In this document: positions 44,453 to 54,939 of the stretch, piece by piece
Numbering within the stretch: position 1 is the first letter of the stretch
Layout: each line of letters opens with the position of its first letter
From: Xanthomonas sp. Leaf148
Lineage (GTDB): Bacteria > Pseudomonadota > Gammaproteobacteria > Xanthomonadales > Xanthomonadaceae
Reading direction: 5' to 3'
Assembly (NCBI RefSeq): GCF_001423585.1
Contig: NZ_LMOP01000012.1
Span: 1 to 64,000 of the forward strand
Length of the DNA: 64,000 nt
The notes under the pieces: generated by a model
Databases searched by the model: none
The model's input: the letters and a program-made list of their open reading frames with translations, nothing else
Told to the model about the DNA's origin: nothing
Program-made: the position numbers and the translations under genes

Positions 44453-47278
44453 TCACCCACGCGGTGCGTCCCTGCCGCGCGGGAACGCCAGGCCTTGCGC
44501 CTGCGCAATCGCAAAGATGCTGCCGGTGGCCTGCTGGATGGCGGCAGTTGGCGTGATCAGGCGCGGGCGCCGGTCCAGCGTGCAGGCCAGCCCGGCATCC
44601 ACCAGCGTGGCATGTGCGTCGTGCAGCGCTTGCGCGGCAGTGCCGGGCAACCACTGCGCCTGCACCAGTGCATCGATCAGTGCGGGCGTGTCGCAGACCT
44701 GCAGCAACGGCGGATGCTGCGCCGCCTGGCCCAGCACACCGGCCTGCAACAGGAATTCCAGATCGACCAGGCCGCCGGCGCCTTGCTTGAGATCCAGCCG
44801 GCCGGCATCGCTGCGATCAAGCTCAGCGCGCATGCGTGCGCGCATCTTGCGCACGTCTTCGTGCAGCAGCGCAGTGTCGCGCACGCGCGCCAGCGTCTCG
44901 CGGCGTACCTGTGCAAACGCCTCGCACAGCGCGGCGTCGCCTGCGACCGCACGTGCGCGCACCAGCGCCTGATGCTCCCAGGTCCAGGCGCGCTCGCGCT
45001 GATACTCGCGGTAGCTGGCCAGCGACGACACCAGCGCGCCCTTGCCGCCGTCCGGACGCAGCCGCACGTCGATGTCGTACAAGCGGCCAGCGCCGGTTTC
45101 GGCAGCGAGCAACGCCATCACCTTCTGCGCAAACCGTGCGAACCAGCGCCCGGCTTCCAGCGGCCGCTTGCCGTCGGAGCTTTCAACCGCGCGCGGATGA
45201 TCGTAGAGAAACACCAGGTCCAGATCCGAGCCGAAGCCCAGTTCCAACCCACCCAGGCTGCCGTAGCCGATGATGGCGAAGGTGCCGCCGGGCACTTGCC
45301 CATGCGCGGCGACCAGTTCGACGCGCGCCAGCTGCAGGACGGTCTGCACCACCGCCTCGGCAAGCCAGGCCAGTTGCCGGGTGCTGTCCACCGCAAGTTG
45401 GCGGCCATCGAGCGTGGCCAGCGCGATACGGAAACTCAGCGCCAACCGGCGCTCGTTGAGTTCGCGCAAGGCTGCTTCGGTATCGTCGATCTGCAGCGTG
45501 TCGGCACATGCCGCATGCAGGGCCGCGCGATCCGGCAATGGCCCGCTGATGCGGGTGTCGAGCAACTCGTCCAGCAGCAACGGGTACGCGGCCAGCCGCT
45601 CGGCCAGCAACGCACTGCGCGAGAGCACATCGACCAGGCGTGCCAGCGCACTGGGTTGTTCGTCCAGCAGCGCCAGATAGCTGGTGCGGCGCAAGGTGGC
45701 CTGCAACAGGCCCAGCATGCGCCGCACGGCGGCATCGGGCTGGCTGGCGCGCGTGGCCGCGTGCAGCAATGCCGGCATGACCCGATCGAGCCGTACCCGC
45801 GCGCTATCGGACAGTGCGTGCACGCCGGACGATTGCGCAAAATCGCTCAACACCTGATGCGCGTTGGCGGGATCGTGCAAGCCGATGCCCAGCAGCGGCG
45901 CCGCATCGCCCTCGGGCAATGCGCGCCAGTAATCGGCCAGCGCATCCGGCGCGGTGGCACGCACGCGCGGCGCCAGCAACTCGGCAAACTCCGCCGCCAC
46001 CCGGCTGCGATGCGGGGCCAGCGCGTCCAGCAGCGCCGGCCAGTCCGCATGGCCCAAGCCCAATGCGATCCGCTCGCGGTCCAGCGGCGCCTGCGGCAAC
46101 GCATGGGTCTGCGCATCGCGCAACATCTGCAGGCGGTTTTCCAGACGGCGCAAAAAGCGATACGCCTCGGTCAAGGCCGCACCGTTGTCCGCTTCGATCT
46201 GGCCTGCTGCAACCAGCGCCTGCAATGCGGGCAACAGCCGCCGCTCGCGCAGCGCGGGCTCGCGTCCGGCGCGGATCAGCTGCAGCGATTGCGCAAGAAA
46301 TTCGATCTCGCGAATACCGCCGGGCCCACGCTTGATGTCGTCCAGCCGGTCGTGCCGCGCCACTTCGGCAGTGATGGCGGCTTTCATTTCGCGCAAGCCG
46401 TCCAGTGCGGTGAAATCCAGATAGCGCCGGTAGACGAACGGCCGCAGTGTTTCCAGCCAGGCCTCGCCGGCAGCGATGTCCCCGGCCACGGCGCGCGCCT
46501 TGAGCCAGGCATAGCGTTCCCAGTCGCGGCCTTCGCGCTGGAAGTACTGGTCCATGCCGGTGAACGACAACGCCACGCGGCCAGCGGTGCCGAACGGGCG
46601 CAGGCGCAGGTCCACGCGGTGGCTGAACCCATCGGCGGTGGTTTCGTCGAGCAACTTGGCCAGTTGCTGGCCCAATCGCGCGAAGTATTCTTCGGCCGCC
46701 AACGGGCGCGCGCCAGTGGACTGCCCGCCCTGCGGGTAGGCGTAGACCAGATCCACATCCGAAGAAAAATTCAGCTCGCCGCCGCCGAGTTTGCCCAGCC
46801 CGAAGACCACCAGCTGCTGCACGCTGCCGTCCTCGGCAATCACCTGCCCATGGCGGCTGTCGAACTGCTGCTCCAGCGCCTGCAGCGCACATTGCAGGCA
46901 GGCTTCTGCCAACCGGGTCGCACCGGCAAGTGTGGCGTCCACGCTGTCCAGGCCCAGCACGTCGCGCCACACCAGGCGGGTGGATTCAGCGGCGCGGTAG
47001 CGCCGTAACTGCGCCGCCCAGGCTTGTGGCTGCGCCGGGTCGAGCGTTGGCACCGGCAGCGGTGGCGGATCGGCCTGGGCCAGGTGCAGCAGCAGTGCCG
47101 GCTGGCGCGCCAGGGTTTCTAGCGCGAAGTCGCTGACAAGCGCGACCTGTTCGAGCGCTTGCGCAAGATCGCCGCCAGGCCACGGCTGCTCGGCAGGGAC
47201 AGCCTGGCGGACACGCGCCACGGCCCGCTCGATCAGAGCGGTGAGCGCAGGAGAAGCAGATGTGATGGGCAGCGACAT
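44453..47278 (-). CDS. glnE: Bifunctional glutamine synthetase adenylyltransferase/deadenylase
   Basis: The product has 941 residues from the ATG at 47276-47278 ([16 protein letters not shown]), the usual length. It has two nucleotidyltransferase halves: [22 protein letters not shown] (about 180-200) for deadenylylation and [23 protein letters not shown] (about 675-697) for adenylylation, with helical linkers. It adjusts glutamine synthetase activity to nitrogen status through PII. It stands alone; the longer frame to 47446 has a poor N-terminus. Confidence 0.97.
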   Translation of the reverse strand: MSLPITSASPALTALIERAVARVRQAVPAEQPWPGGDLAQALEQVALVSDFALETLARQPALLLHLAQADPPPLPVPTLDPAQPQAWAAQLRRYRAAESTRLVWRDVLGLDSVDATLAGATRLAEACLQCALQALEQQFDSRHGQVIAEDGSVQQLVVFGLGKLGGGELNFSSDVDLVYAYPQGGQSTGARPLAAEEYFARLGQQLAKLLDETTADGFSHRVDLRLRPFGTAGRVALSFTGMDQYFQREGRDWERYAWLKARAVAGDIAAGEAWLETLRPFVYRRYLDFTALDGLREMKAAITAEVARHDRLDDIKRGPGGIREIEFLAQSLQLIRAGREPALRERRLLPALQALVAAGQIEADNGAALTEAYRFLRRLENRLQMLRDAQTHALPQAPLDRERIALGLGHADWPALLDALAPHRSRVAAEFAELLAPRVRATAPDALADYWRALPEGDAAPLLGIGLHDPANAHQVLSDFAQSSGVHALSDSARVRLDRVMPALLHAATRASQPDAAVRRMLGLLQATLRRTSYLALLDEQPSALARLVDVLSRSALLAERLAAYPLLLDELLDTRISGPLPDRAALHAACADTLQIDDTEAALRELNERRLALSFRIALATLDGRQLAVDSTRQLAWLAEAVVQTVLQLARVELVAAHGQVPGGTFAIIGYGSLGGLELGFGSDLDLVFLYDHPRAVESSDGKRPLEAGRWFARFAQKVMALLAAETGAGRLYDIDVRLRPDGGKGALVSSLASYREYQRERAWTWEHQALVRARAVAGDAALCEAFAQVRRETLARVRDTALLHEDVRKMRARMRAELDRSDAGRLDLKQGAGGLVDLEFLLQAGVLGQAAQHPPLLQVCDTPALIDALVQAQWLPGTAAQALHDAHATLVDAGLACTLDRRPRLITPTAAIQQATGSIFAIAQAQGLAFPRGRDAPRG

Positions 47279-47442
47279 ACGTCGATTCTGGCATCCCTGC
47301 ACGGTGGCGGCATGTGTGCGCGCGCCATCATCCGGATGCGGCGTGCTGCCTGCGCATTCGCCTGCGCGATGCGTGACGCAGGCGAGTGCGCCTGCAAACC
47401 TGTACGACCAGGCCAGGCCCGGTGTGATGCGAGGCGCAACGC

Positions 47443-48187
47443 ACACTGGTGTGGAGCGAGGTGGCGGACCGCGGCGTGCTCGGTTGGCGCGAAGACGGCG
47501 CAGTGGGCGTGCTACTGGACGCCATCGCCTTCAGCAACGGCAATGCGGTGGATGCGCAACAACGGCTGGTGCCTTGCGCGCATGGCCGCCGCGCAATCAC
47601 CCGCAGCGATGCGGCTGGACGGGCGCATTTGCTGGTCGGGCGTTTTGAGGGCAAACGGCTGAAGTCGCCCAACGCTCCGAGCGTGGCGCGCGACGGCGCG
47701 ATCTGGTTCGCCGGCCCACCGTTTGGCCTGCTCAAGCCCGCCAGAGCTACCCCGGCCCGCAGGAACTGGACCACCACGGCGGTCTATCGGCGGCCGCACG
47801 ATGCTGGCCCGCTGCAGTGCATGGCAAGGCTGGATCACCCCAATGGCCTGGCGTTTTCGCCCGACGCGCGCGTGCTGTAAGTGTCGCAAACCCCGGAGGA
47901 CGGCCCTGGCGAACCGGAGATCACCGCATGGGATTGGTGCGATGGTGCACTGCACGATCGACGCCGCTTTGCAGTGGTGCCAAACGGCCTGGCCGAGGGC
48001 TTCTGGGTGGACCGCCAAGGATGGCTGTGGAGCAGCTCCGGCGCAGGCGCGTGCATCCTCGTTCCGGAGGGACACCTGTTGGGGCTCGTACCGAGCCCCC
48101 GCACCGCGTCACTGCAGCTTCGATCAGGATCAGCGGCGGCTGTTCATCAGCGGCGGCAGCACGATGTGGATGCTGGAACTGCAGTAA
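47443..48187 (+). pseudogene. SMP-30/gluconolactonase-like gene, broken
   Basis: The frame begins inside the family ([21 protein letters not shown]) with no plausible start, so the 5' end is missing. Typical stretches follow ([48 protein letters not shown]). A TAA at 47878-47880 replaces the expected Tyr codon before VSQTPEDGPGEPEI. A frameshift near 48107-48112 moves the end (CSFDQDQRRLFISGG to TMWMLELQ) into another frame. Two further mutually compensating shifts scramble about 12 residues at 47738-47775. Confidence 0.85.
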
Positions 48188-48237
48188 ATCCCGTGCTTTA
48201 CGGAGCTGCACATGCTTGACTGGTCAAACGTCAGGCA

Positions 48238-48276
48238 ATAAAAAAGCCCGCTTGCAGCGAACTGCCAGCGGGCTTT
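48238..48276 (-). terminator. Terminator of the AsmA-like gene
   Basis: AAAGCCCGCT (48243-48252) pairs with AGCGGGCTTT (48267-48276), with a run of A on the left that becomes a T-run leftward. It lies about 135 bases after the AsmA-like gene at 48411 and also after the dead gene on the other strand. Confidence 0.75.
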
Positions 48277-48410
48277 GCTCCCTCCCCCACGTCGGGATGC
48301 AGGATCATAGTGCGCGCCCCGAATCCGACTTGCACGCTGCACTGCAAAACAACACCAGACGGTACAGAACTGGCCCAGTTTTCTTCACGCAACGCTGCCG
48401 CGTCCGGTTG

Positions 48411-50864
48411 TCATCGCAACAGGTCCGGCTGCGCCTGATACCACTCCGGCGCACGTAGCAGATGCCACTCGGGGGTGTCGTTGCGCAGGCCGACTGCCGC
48501 ACTCACTACACCCCAGCGCGCGAGCAGGCTGCCGCTGCGCTGCGTGCCTTGCAGGCGCAACCGTGCATCGACCTGGAAACGTGCGTTGCGCGCCTGCAGT
48601 CGATCGACGATGACGGTATCGCCTTGCCAATGCACACGACCGACGACCTGCGCCTGCCCTGCATCCACCAACCGCAGCATCCAATTGGGAATGGAGCGGT
48701 CGCGCGCGTACAACGCCATCAAGAACGCCAGGTCGCGTACCTGGATGCGCACGCGTCCATCCACACCGACCGGCTGACGCCACTGCATACGCGTGTCGTC
48801 CAGCACGATGCGTGCCCACCAGCCATCGCGGCGCTGTCCATCCGGACCGGTAAATCCGACATTGCGCAGCTGCACCGTACTGGCATCGAGTCGAAAATTT
48901 TCTGCACGCAGATCGCCACGCTGCAGGCGCAGATCGGCATCCACGTCGCCACGCAATGCGAGCCCGGCAAACTGCAGGCGCGCCGCGCGTGCACCGAGAC
49001 GCAATCCGCCCTTGCCGATACGCCCACCGGGCTCGATCTGCAGATCGCCGCTAAGCACCCCGTTGCCACCATCGAACCGCAGCTGCTGCTGCGGCAGATA
49101 GCGGTTGTATGCACGCAAATCAGGCACACGCGCATTGGCAAAGGTCAGATGCGCACGCGTGGCATCGCGCAATGTCGCCAGGTTGCGTGCATCGGCGCGC
49201 GTCTGCAGATCCAGACGCAGATCGCGGCCTTGCACGAACGGACGCGTAGGTGCGTCTGTATGGGCGATCGCAAACTGCTGCATCTGCAGTGCGAGCGCGG
49301 GCAACAGCTGACCGTTGGCATCGGCATCCACGCGCAGATCCGCACTGGCCTGGCCATCGATCGCGTGCCCCATCACGCCGACATGCGCGCGCACATGCGG
49401 CACCCGCAGCCGGCTGCCGGCACCGAGCTGGCCATGCGCGATACGCAGGTCCGCATCGACCAGGCCATCGCCCTCCAGGGTGAGCCAGTCCACATCCGGA
49501 AATAGCGCGGGAATCCAGCTGAGCGACGCCAGCTGCCAATGTAGCCGTGCATGCCCGGAGGTGCGCGGCAGCAGGTCGCGCAGGGACTGCAGCGGCAACT
49601 GCCGGCCCTGCACGCGCAGGTCGGCATCCAGCGTCAGCCCGGCATCGGCAGGCTCAGGCATGCTCACGGTCAGGCGCATGTTGTCGTCCACCTGCAACTG
49701 CGCCGCCAACTCACCCAACAACGCGGCAGGCATGCGCGTGCTGTCGTGCAGAGGCGCACGCCAGTGCAGCTGGCTGCCCGGTTGCAACGCGCCGCGCGTC
49801 CAGCGTAACTCGCCATCTGCCCGCCCTTTGCCCGGCCGGGTGACCACCGTGTGGCGGCCCTGTGCAGTACGGGTGACATCCAGCGCGGCGGTGTCGCCGT
49901 GCACGGCCACCAGCGCATCGGTCAGCTGCAGCAAGGCCAGCCCGCGCGCCTGGTCGGGCACATGCCGCGCAATGCTCGCCTCCAGGCGCAGCTGCCCGTT
50001 GCGCAGCAATTCGCTCTTGCCCCACTGCACGCGTGCGTTGTCGAACACCGCACGCGATGGGAACAGTTCCATCGGCCCGCCGCGCAACTGCTTGAACAGA
50101 CCGAGCTGCAGCTGGCCGTCGCCTTCGATCCGCAATTGGCGCAGTGATAGCGTGTGTACCTGCACGGCATCGATGCGGTCGAACTGCAGTGTCCAGGCCG
50201 GCGTGGCGGGGTTTGGATTTGCAGGGGACTTAGCGGATTGCGGATTTCGTGCCTGATCCGATGGAGATGACGCGGTTGCTGTTGTTGCTGTTGTTGCTGT
50301 CGACTTCGCACGTTCTGCGGCTGTCGCTGTTGCTGCTGTCGAAGGCGCTGCTGTCGCGTGCGTTGCATTCGCTGCGGCTTGCTCGGGTGCAGCGGTCGCG
50401 GATGCATTCGATGTTGCGTCCATCGTCGTGGTTGCCGGCTGCGCACCCACCGCGGCAGCAGCGGGAGCTGCGCCCAGGGCATCCGCTATGGACGGTGCCG
50501 AATGCAGGCCGGCACGCACACCGTGCACATGCAGTTCCGGCACCAGCAGTTGCCGATGCAGCAAGGGCAACATTCGGATCTGCCCGCTCATGCGCTGCGC
50601 CCTGACGCTCCAGCGGTTGCGGTTGGAGCGGCCTTGCAGATCGACATCCCACAACATCACCCGTCCCGGCCACCAAGTCAGGCCAGGGCCCCATTGCATG
50701 GCGAAGGTGTCCGGCTTGCGATTGAGCGCTGCCGGCCCGAGCGGGGTGTTGAGCAGCAGGTTGCCCAGCAGCAGGTAGCCCACATACAGCACGATCACGG
50801 CCGATAACGGCCAACGCAGCGCACGGGGCAATGCGCGCCAGCGGGCGCGAACAGGCATCGTCAT
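48411..50864 (-). CDS. AsmA-like membrane-anchored protein, paralogue 1
   Basis: The product has 817 residues from the ATG at 50864, preceded by GAAGGAG. A single N-terminal membrane helix (about 15-35) anchors a long periplasmic beta-rich body like AsmA/YdbH/TamB-type proteins that bridge the envelope. About 80 residues (roughly 155-230) form an Ala/Thr/Ser-rich low-complexity insert absent from the paralogue. Shared blocks include VPDLRAYNRYLPQQ, a GDGLVDADLR-like strand, and WHLLRAPEWYQAQPDLL at the end. The paralogue gene lies 459 bases upstream on the same strand. The exact family name is uncertain. Confidence 0.72.
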   Translation of the reverse strand: MTMPVRARWRALPRALRWPLSAVIVLYVGYLLLGNLLLNTPLGPAALNRKPDTFAMQWGPGLTWWPGRVMLWDVDLQGRSNRNRWSVRAQRMSGQIRMLPLLHRQLLVPELHVHGVRAGLHSAPSIADALGAAPAAAAVGAQPATTTMDATSNASATAAPEQAAANATHATAAPSTAATATAAERAKSTATTATTATASSPSDQARNPQSAKSPANPNPATPAWTLQFDRIDAVQVHTLSLRQLRIEGDGQLQLGLFKQLRGGPMELFPSRAVFDNARVQWGKSELLRNGQLRLEASIARHVPDQARGLALLQLTDALVAVHGDTAALDVTRTAQGRHTVVTRPGKGRADGELRWTRGALQPGSQLHWRAPLHDSTRMPAALLGELAAQLQVDDNMRLTVSMPEPADAGLTLDADLRVQGRQLPLQSLRDLLPRTSGHARLHWQLASLSWIPALFPDVDWLTLEGDGLVDADLRIAHGQLGAGSRLRVPHVRAHVGVMGHAIDGQASADLRVDADANGQLLPALALQMQQFAIAHTDAPTRPFVQGRDLRLDLQTRADARNLATLRDATRAHLTFANARVPDLRAYNRYLPQQQLRFDGGNGVLSGDLQIEPGGRIGKGGLRLGARAARLQFAGLALRGDVDADLRLQRGDLRAENFRLDASTVQLRNVGFTGPDGQRRDGWWARIVLDDTRMQWRQPVGVDGRVRIQVRDLAFLMALYARDRSIPNWMLRLVDAGQAQVVGRVHWQGDTVIVDRLQARNARFQVDARLRLQGTQRSGSLLARWGVVSAAVGLRNDTPEWHLLRAPEWYQAQPDLLR

Positions 50865-51072
50865 GACGTCAGGCTCCTTCAAGACCGCGCAGGCGGCGCC
50901 GCGCAGTGTGCCAATCAGACCGTGAGTGCGGTGCGCATCGTGGGCACATGGCTGCGCACGCGTATGCGCGTGGCGATTGCGATTGCGATGGCGACCACGA
51001 GGCATGGCGCTTGGCGTGGACGCCACACGTCGAACGCTCCGCTCAATGCTTGATCAGGCAACCGGACGACTT

Positions 51073-51214
51073 AGAGCGACTAACACACCGTAGCGAGCAG
51101 TCGTCAGATGGGTGGACAAAGCACAGGAACCGAAGTGTACGAGTGCACCACGCCGACTCCGAGCATCGCCCGCACTCGCCTGGCAGTGAGCGCAGCCGCT
51201 TTGTTAGCCGCTCT
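51073..51214. repeat. MITE-like element, copy 3 (best preserved)
   Basis: This 142-base element has 13-bp terminal inverted repeats with one mismatch: AGAGCGACTAACA (51073-51085) and TGTTAGCCGCTCT (51202-51214). The interior matches copy 2. It lies in the gap between the two AsmA-like genes. No transposase is encoded, so mobility would need help in trans. Confidence 0.8.
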
Positions 51215-51323
51215 TCGCCATCTGATGCCCACACCGCGCGGCCCGCACTGTGGTCTACACGGCATCGCCCAAGATGGATGCCACACCCAGAATGACGCCA
51301 TGCCAGCACGCTTCGCCAAGCGC

Positions 51324-53501
51324 TTACTTCCGCCGGGATACCGGCGGCAGCAAGCCCGGTTGTTTGTCGTACCACTCGCGCGCGCCGGCCAGATGCCATT
51401 GCCGCTGCTTGCCATCCAGTTCGATGCCGGCGCCGAGCACGCCCCAACGCAGATACAGATTGCCGCGCCGCGTGTCGTCGTCAAGCGCCAGGCGCGCGCG
51501 CAACGAAAGCCGCGCGTTTTCTGCCTGCAGATCGTCGACCGTGAGTTGCTGCTTACGCCAGCGTACGCGGCCGGTGGCATCGAGCTCGCCCGAATCCAGC
51601 AAGCCCACCACCCAGCGCGGATAGTCGGCCCGCTGCGCGAACACCGATAGTAGCGGCGCGGCATCGCGCATGCGCAGCGCCGCGTCGGCATCCAGCTGAA
51701 ACGGTGCGCTGGCCTGGATGGTGCCGGCACCGACCTGCAGCTCGCCCCACCAGTTGGTATCGGCGGTGTCGTCGCCCACGCGCATGTTGCGCAGACGCAC
51801 GCGCGTCCCGCTGAGGTCGAAGAACTTGTTCTTGAAGTCGGCGCGTTGCAGCTGCGCCTGCAGGTCGGCATCGCCGCGCATCTGCACGCCGGCCAGCGCC
51901 AGATGCGCGCCCTGCCCGCGCAGATGCGCATGCCCGCTGCCGACATCGCCGGCTGCGTTGAGCGCGACATCGCCGGTCAGGCTGCCACTGCCGCCGAGCA
52001 GGCGCACGGCCTTACCGGACAGATAGCGGTTGTAGACCGTCAGGTCGGGCACCTTCGCATCGCTGAAACGCAGCTGCGCCTTGAGCGTGTCGCGCAGACG
52101 CGCCAGTTCCGCATCGCCATGCATGGCCAGCTGCAGGTCGCGACCATCCAGCAGGATCTGCTTGGGCGCATCGCGTGGCGCGGCGCGGAACGTTGGAATG
52201 CTCACATCCAGATGCGCCTGCGGGGTGGCGGCATCGTCGATGCGGCCGCGCGCCCTGGCGATGCCGGTCAAACGCGTATCGAACACCTGCGCCACTGCCT
52301 CCACGCGTGGAATCTCCAGGCTACTGCCACTGGTCAGCCGACCTTGCGCCAGGCGTAGATCGGCTTCCACCAGGCCGCCGCCTTCCAGCTGAAACCACGG
52401 CTTACGTACGAACAGCTCGGCGATCCAGTTCAAGGATTCGAACTTCCAGCGCCCCTGCACCTGTCCCGATAGCCGCGGCAAGATCTGCGCCGGCTCCTGG
52501 AAGGGAATGCTGCGGCCGGCAATGCGCAGATCGGCGTGCAGTTCGCTGCCGGTGTCTGCATCGCGCGGCAACCGCGCCTGTACGCGGATGTCCTGCGCCA
52601 CGTCCAGCTGCAACGCCAGCATGCCGCGGTCGGTGGCACCGACACCGGCCATCAACGGCAGCCGCCACACCGCGTGACTGCCCGGCTGCAGCGCGCCGCG
52701 GTCCAGCGTGATGTCGGCCTCCACGCGCGCGACCGATGGTCCGCTGCGGATGTCCACGTGCGGGGCACCGGTATCGATCTTCAATGCCACCGTACTGGCC
52801 TTCAACTGCAGGCGCGCACGGGTGATACCGAGCTTGCGCAGGCCGGGCGCTTCATCGCGGTAGTGGCGCGGAAACTGGAACTGCGCATCCAGCTGCGCGC
52901 CATTGAAGACCTGCACCCCATCGAAGCTGACCACCGCATCGGTAAAGCCCGCCTCGGATGGAAACAGCTCCGATGGCCCGCCCTTCAGCTGCTTCAGAAA
53001 GCCAACCGTACCGTGGCCGTTGCCTGCGATCAGCAGTTTCCCCACGCGCGCACTGCGGATGCTGTCGCTGCTGATCGCATCGAAGCGCAGGGTCCAGCCC
53101 TGGTCGCCACGTGGCGGCGGCGGGATGGGCGTATCGGAGGTCTCCACTTCTGCGCTCAGGCCGGTGGCATGCAGCCACGGCAGACGGACCTCACGCCGGA
53201 ACAGGGCCAGTAGCGCGATGCGTGCATGCGCGCGATCGGCATGGAAGACATACACGGTGCGGTTGGCCTGCCCGCGCATGCGCACATTCCAGGCCATCAC
53301 CTCGCCCGGGAACAGCGTCAGTGCCGGGCCCGTCTGCATGGTGAACTTGTGCGGCTGCCGGTTGGTGGTGGCATCGAACAACGGCGTGTTGAGAAACACA
53401 TTGCCGGCCAGCAGATACAGCGCGTACAGCGCCAACAGCACCAGCAGTGCGAGCCGCCACGGCCGGGGCCAGCGCTGAAAGCGTTCGCGAAGAGAGGGCA
53501 T
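51324..53501 (-). CDS. AsmA-like membrane-anchored protein, paralogue 2
   Basis: The product has 725 residues from the ATG at 53501; a GTG at 53531 is in frame and neither has a clear ribosome site. A membrane helix (about 15-36, LALLVLLALYALYLLAGNVF) is followed by a beta-rich periplasmic body with the same blocks as paralogue 1 (GFLKQLKGGPSELFPSEAGF, VPDLTVYNRYLSGKAVRLL, WHLAGAREWYDKQPGLLPP). It lacks the Ala/Thr insert. The two probably arose by tandem duplication; a MITE-like element has since settled between them. Confidence 0.72.
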   Translation of the reverse strand: MPSLRERFQRWPRPWRLALLVLLALYALYLLAGNVFLNTPLFDATTNRQPHKFTMQTGPALTLFPGEVMAWNVRMRGQANRTVYVFHADRAHARIALLALFRREVRLPWLHATGLSAEVETSDTPIPPPPRGDQGWTLRFDAISSDSIRSARVGKLLIAGNGHGTVGFLKQLKGGPSELFPSEAGFTDAVVSFDGVQVFNGAQLDAQFQFPRHYRDEAPGLRKLGITRARLQLKASTVALKIDTGAPHVDIRSGPSVARVEADITLDRGALQPGSHAVWRLPLMAGVGATDRGMLALQLDVAQDIRVQARLPRDADTGSELHADLRIAGRSIPFQEPAQILPRLSGQVQGRWKFESLNWIAELFVRKPWFQLEGGGLVEADLRLAQGRLTSGSSLEIPRVEAVAQVFDTRLTGIARARGRIDDAATPQAHLDVSIPTFRAAPRDAPKQILLDGRDLQLAMHGDAELARLRDTLKAQLRFSDAKVPDLTVYNRYLSGKAVRLLGGSGSLTGDVALNAAGDVGSGHAHLRGQGAHLALAGVQMRGDADLQAQLQRADFKNKFFDLSGTRVRLRNMRVGDDTADTNWWGELQVGAGTIQASAPFQLDADAALRMRDAAPLLSVFAQRADYPRWVVGLLDSGELDATGRVRWRKQQLTVDDLQAENARLSLRARLALDDDTRRGNLYLRWGVLGAGIELDGKQRQWHLAGAREWYDKQPGLLPPVSRRK

Positions 53502-53802
53502 GGGCGCAGGCGAAGAAGAGTCTGCCGCCACTATCGGGGGTGCGCCGACGGCGAGGCGTGAACGCTGAGGGTGAGCGACACCGTGGAGGCGCTGTCAGGT
53601 GGGTTCTGGAACGCCCGCTGCAGCCTCTGCATGCGCGACACCTAGTGACGCTTAGCGGCCGCGTTCGGCTGATGATAAGCGCAGTGATTCCAGATGGCGT
53701 GCTCACTGGCAGCAGACGCAAGTGACCATTGCACCAAGGTCGCACGCGGCCAGCTGTTTGCTGCGGCGATAATGGCGCTGCCCCGTTGCAGCTGCGCCCG
53801 CC

Positions 53803-53985
53803 ATGTCCGAGCAACGCATCCTGTACGCGCCGCTGCGCGACCGACGGGTGTCTGCCAAGGCGGCAGCCGCGCTGATCAAGCCGGACCAGACCGTGGCGAC
53901 GAGCAGCTTCATCGGGTCCTGCTATCCCAAGGCGGCGCCGATGGCGATAACGAAGCGGATCGAAGCGGCGAACCTACAAGGCAAG
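53803..53985 (+). pseudogene. Acetyl-CoA hydrolase/CoA-transferase fragment
   Basis: From an ATG at 53803 the frame reads MSEQRILYAPLRDRRVSAKA and on to PKAAPMAITKRIEAANLQG, the N-terminal 60 residues of an acetyl-CoA hydrolase/succinyl-CoA transferase, then diverges into unrelated sequence with a stop. The full enzyme is about 500 residues. The rest is not found within the window. Confidence 0.75.
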
Positions 53986-54047
53986 CAGTGGCCAATCTGC
54001 GTGTGCTCACGCCCAATCAGCACGCGCGCCAGTCGCTCGACCATTGA

Positions 54048-54407
54048 GTGTCCCCGCGCTATCGCAATGCACTGGAACACTAGATGGCATGCGCCAATCA
54101 CGTTAGCGATTGCACGCACATCCCGCATACGCTGACTGAGTCATTGGCGCGGCGCCAGCGCTGGCTCGACCCTGGCGACATGCTGGGCTGACGTTGCATG
54201 CATGCACAGGTTATTGGGTTACATCGCGTGTCCCCGCGCTATCGCAATGCAGTGGAACACCAGGTGGCACGCGCCAATCGCGATAGCGATGGCACACACA
54301 CCCCGCATACGCTGACTGAGTCATTGGAGCGGCGCCAGCGCTGGCTCGACCCTGGCGACATGCTGGGCTGACGTTGCATGTATGCACAGGTTATTGGGTT
54401 ACGTGGC
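54048..54407. repeat. 180-bp tandem duplication
   Basis: Two units (54048-54227 and 54228-54407) are about 90% alike. The second contains an open frame (54198-54371, 57 codons, ATG start) that ends ERRQRWLDPGDMLG and looks like the C-terminus of some protein; the first copy has a stop in the same frame. I do not recognise the protein. Confidence 0.9.
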
Positions 54408-54613
54408 CATGCATGCAGCGATGTACGCAAGTGAAGCACCGCCGCGGCGCCGCTTAACTCTTTGGAAACTTCATGTCTGCCGGCGCCACGCAGCGACATG
54501 CGCAGGTCATGCCCCGGGGCGATAACGTCCTTACCCGCTCGCTGGCGGTGCATAACGTCTCTCCCTCCTAGCCACCGCAGCGACGGGTCACCAGTGGGTG
54601 GTGTTGTTCAATC

Positions 54614-54649
54614 CGCCGGACCGGCTCCCTGCGCCGGTCCGGCGTTTTT
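54614..54649 (+). terminator. Strong rightward terminator, possible small RNA end
   Basis: CGCCGGACCGGC (54614-54625) pairs with GCCGGTCCGGCG (54633-54644), followed by five T. No gene ends just upstream on the plus strand, so it may close a small RNA starting near 54500-54560 or a leftover of a lost gene. Confidence 0.8.
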
Positions 54650-54815
54650 CTTTGGCCGCCCATGTGGTGTTTCAAGCGATGGATGGGTTTTCCGCCGCAC
54701 CATCGCCCCAACCATCTCCCGCCGGCTTAGTGGCTTTCGTTTTCTCGGACGAAAGACGCTTTCATCCTGTCGATGCGCGCTGCTTTCATCCTCCCAGGAT
54801 AATAAGCGCTCCCGG

Positions 54816-54836
54816 CCTTCTCCCGTCGGGAGAAGG
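54816..54836. repeat. REP-like palindrome
   Basis: CCTTCTCCC and GGGAGAAGG flank GTC, a relative of the palindrome at 35192-35214. It is intergenic and precedes the aroG 3' end. Confidence 0.75.
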
Positions 54837-54939
54837 TGGCGCGTCGCGCCGGATGCGGGTCCAGGCGACACTTGGTGCCGCATCCGTAAGCCGACCAACC
54901 GCAACCTCGAGATCAGTCAGCGAACACCATGTCGCACGC

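Noticed and set aside
44495..47008. 837-codon rightward open frame opposite glnE
   Set aside because: The composition (Gln, Arg, Ala) and lack of motifs show an antisense shadow of glnE.
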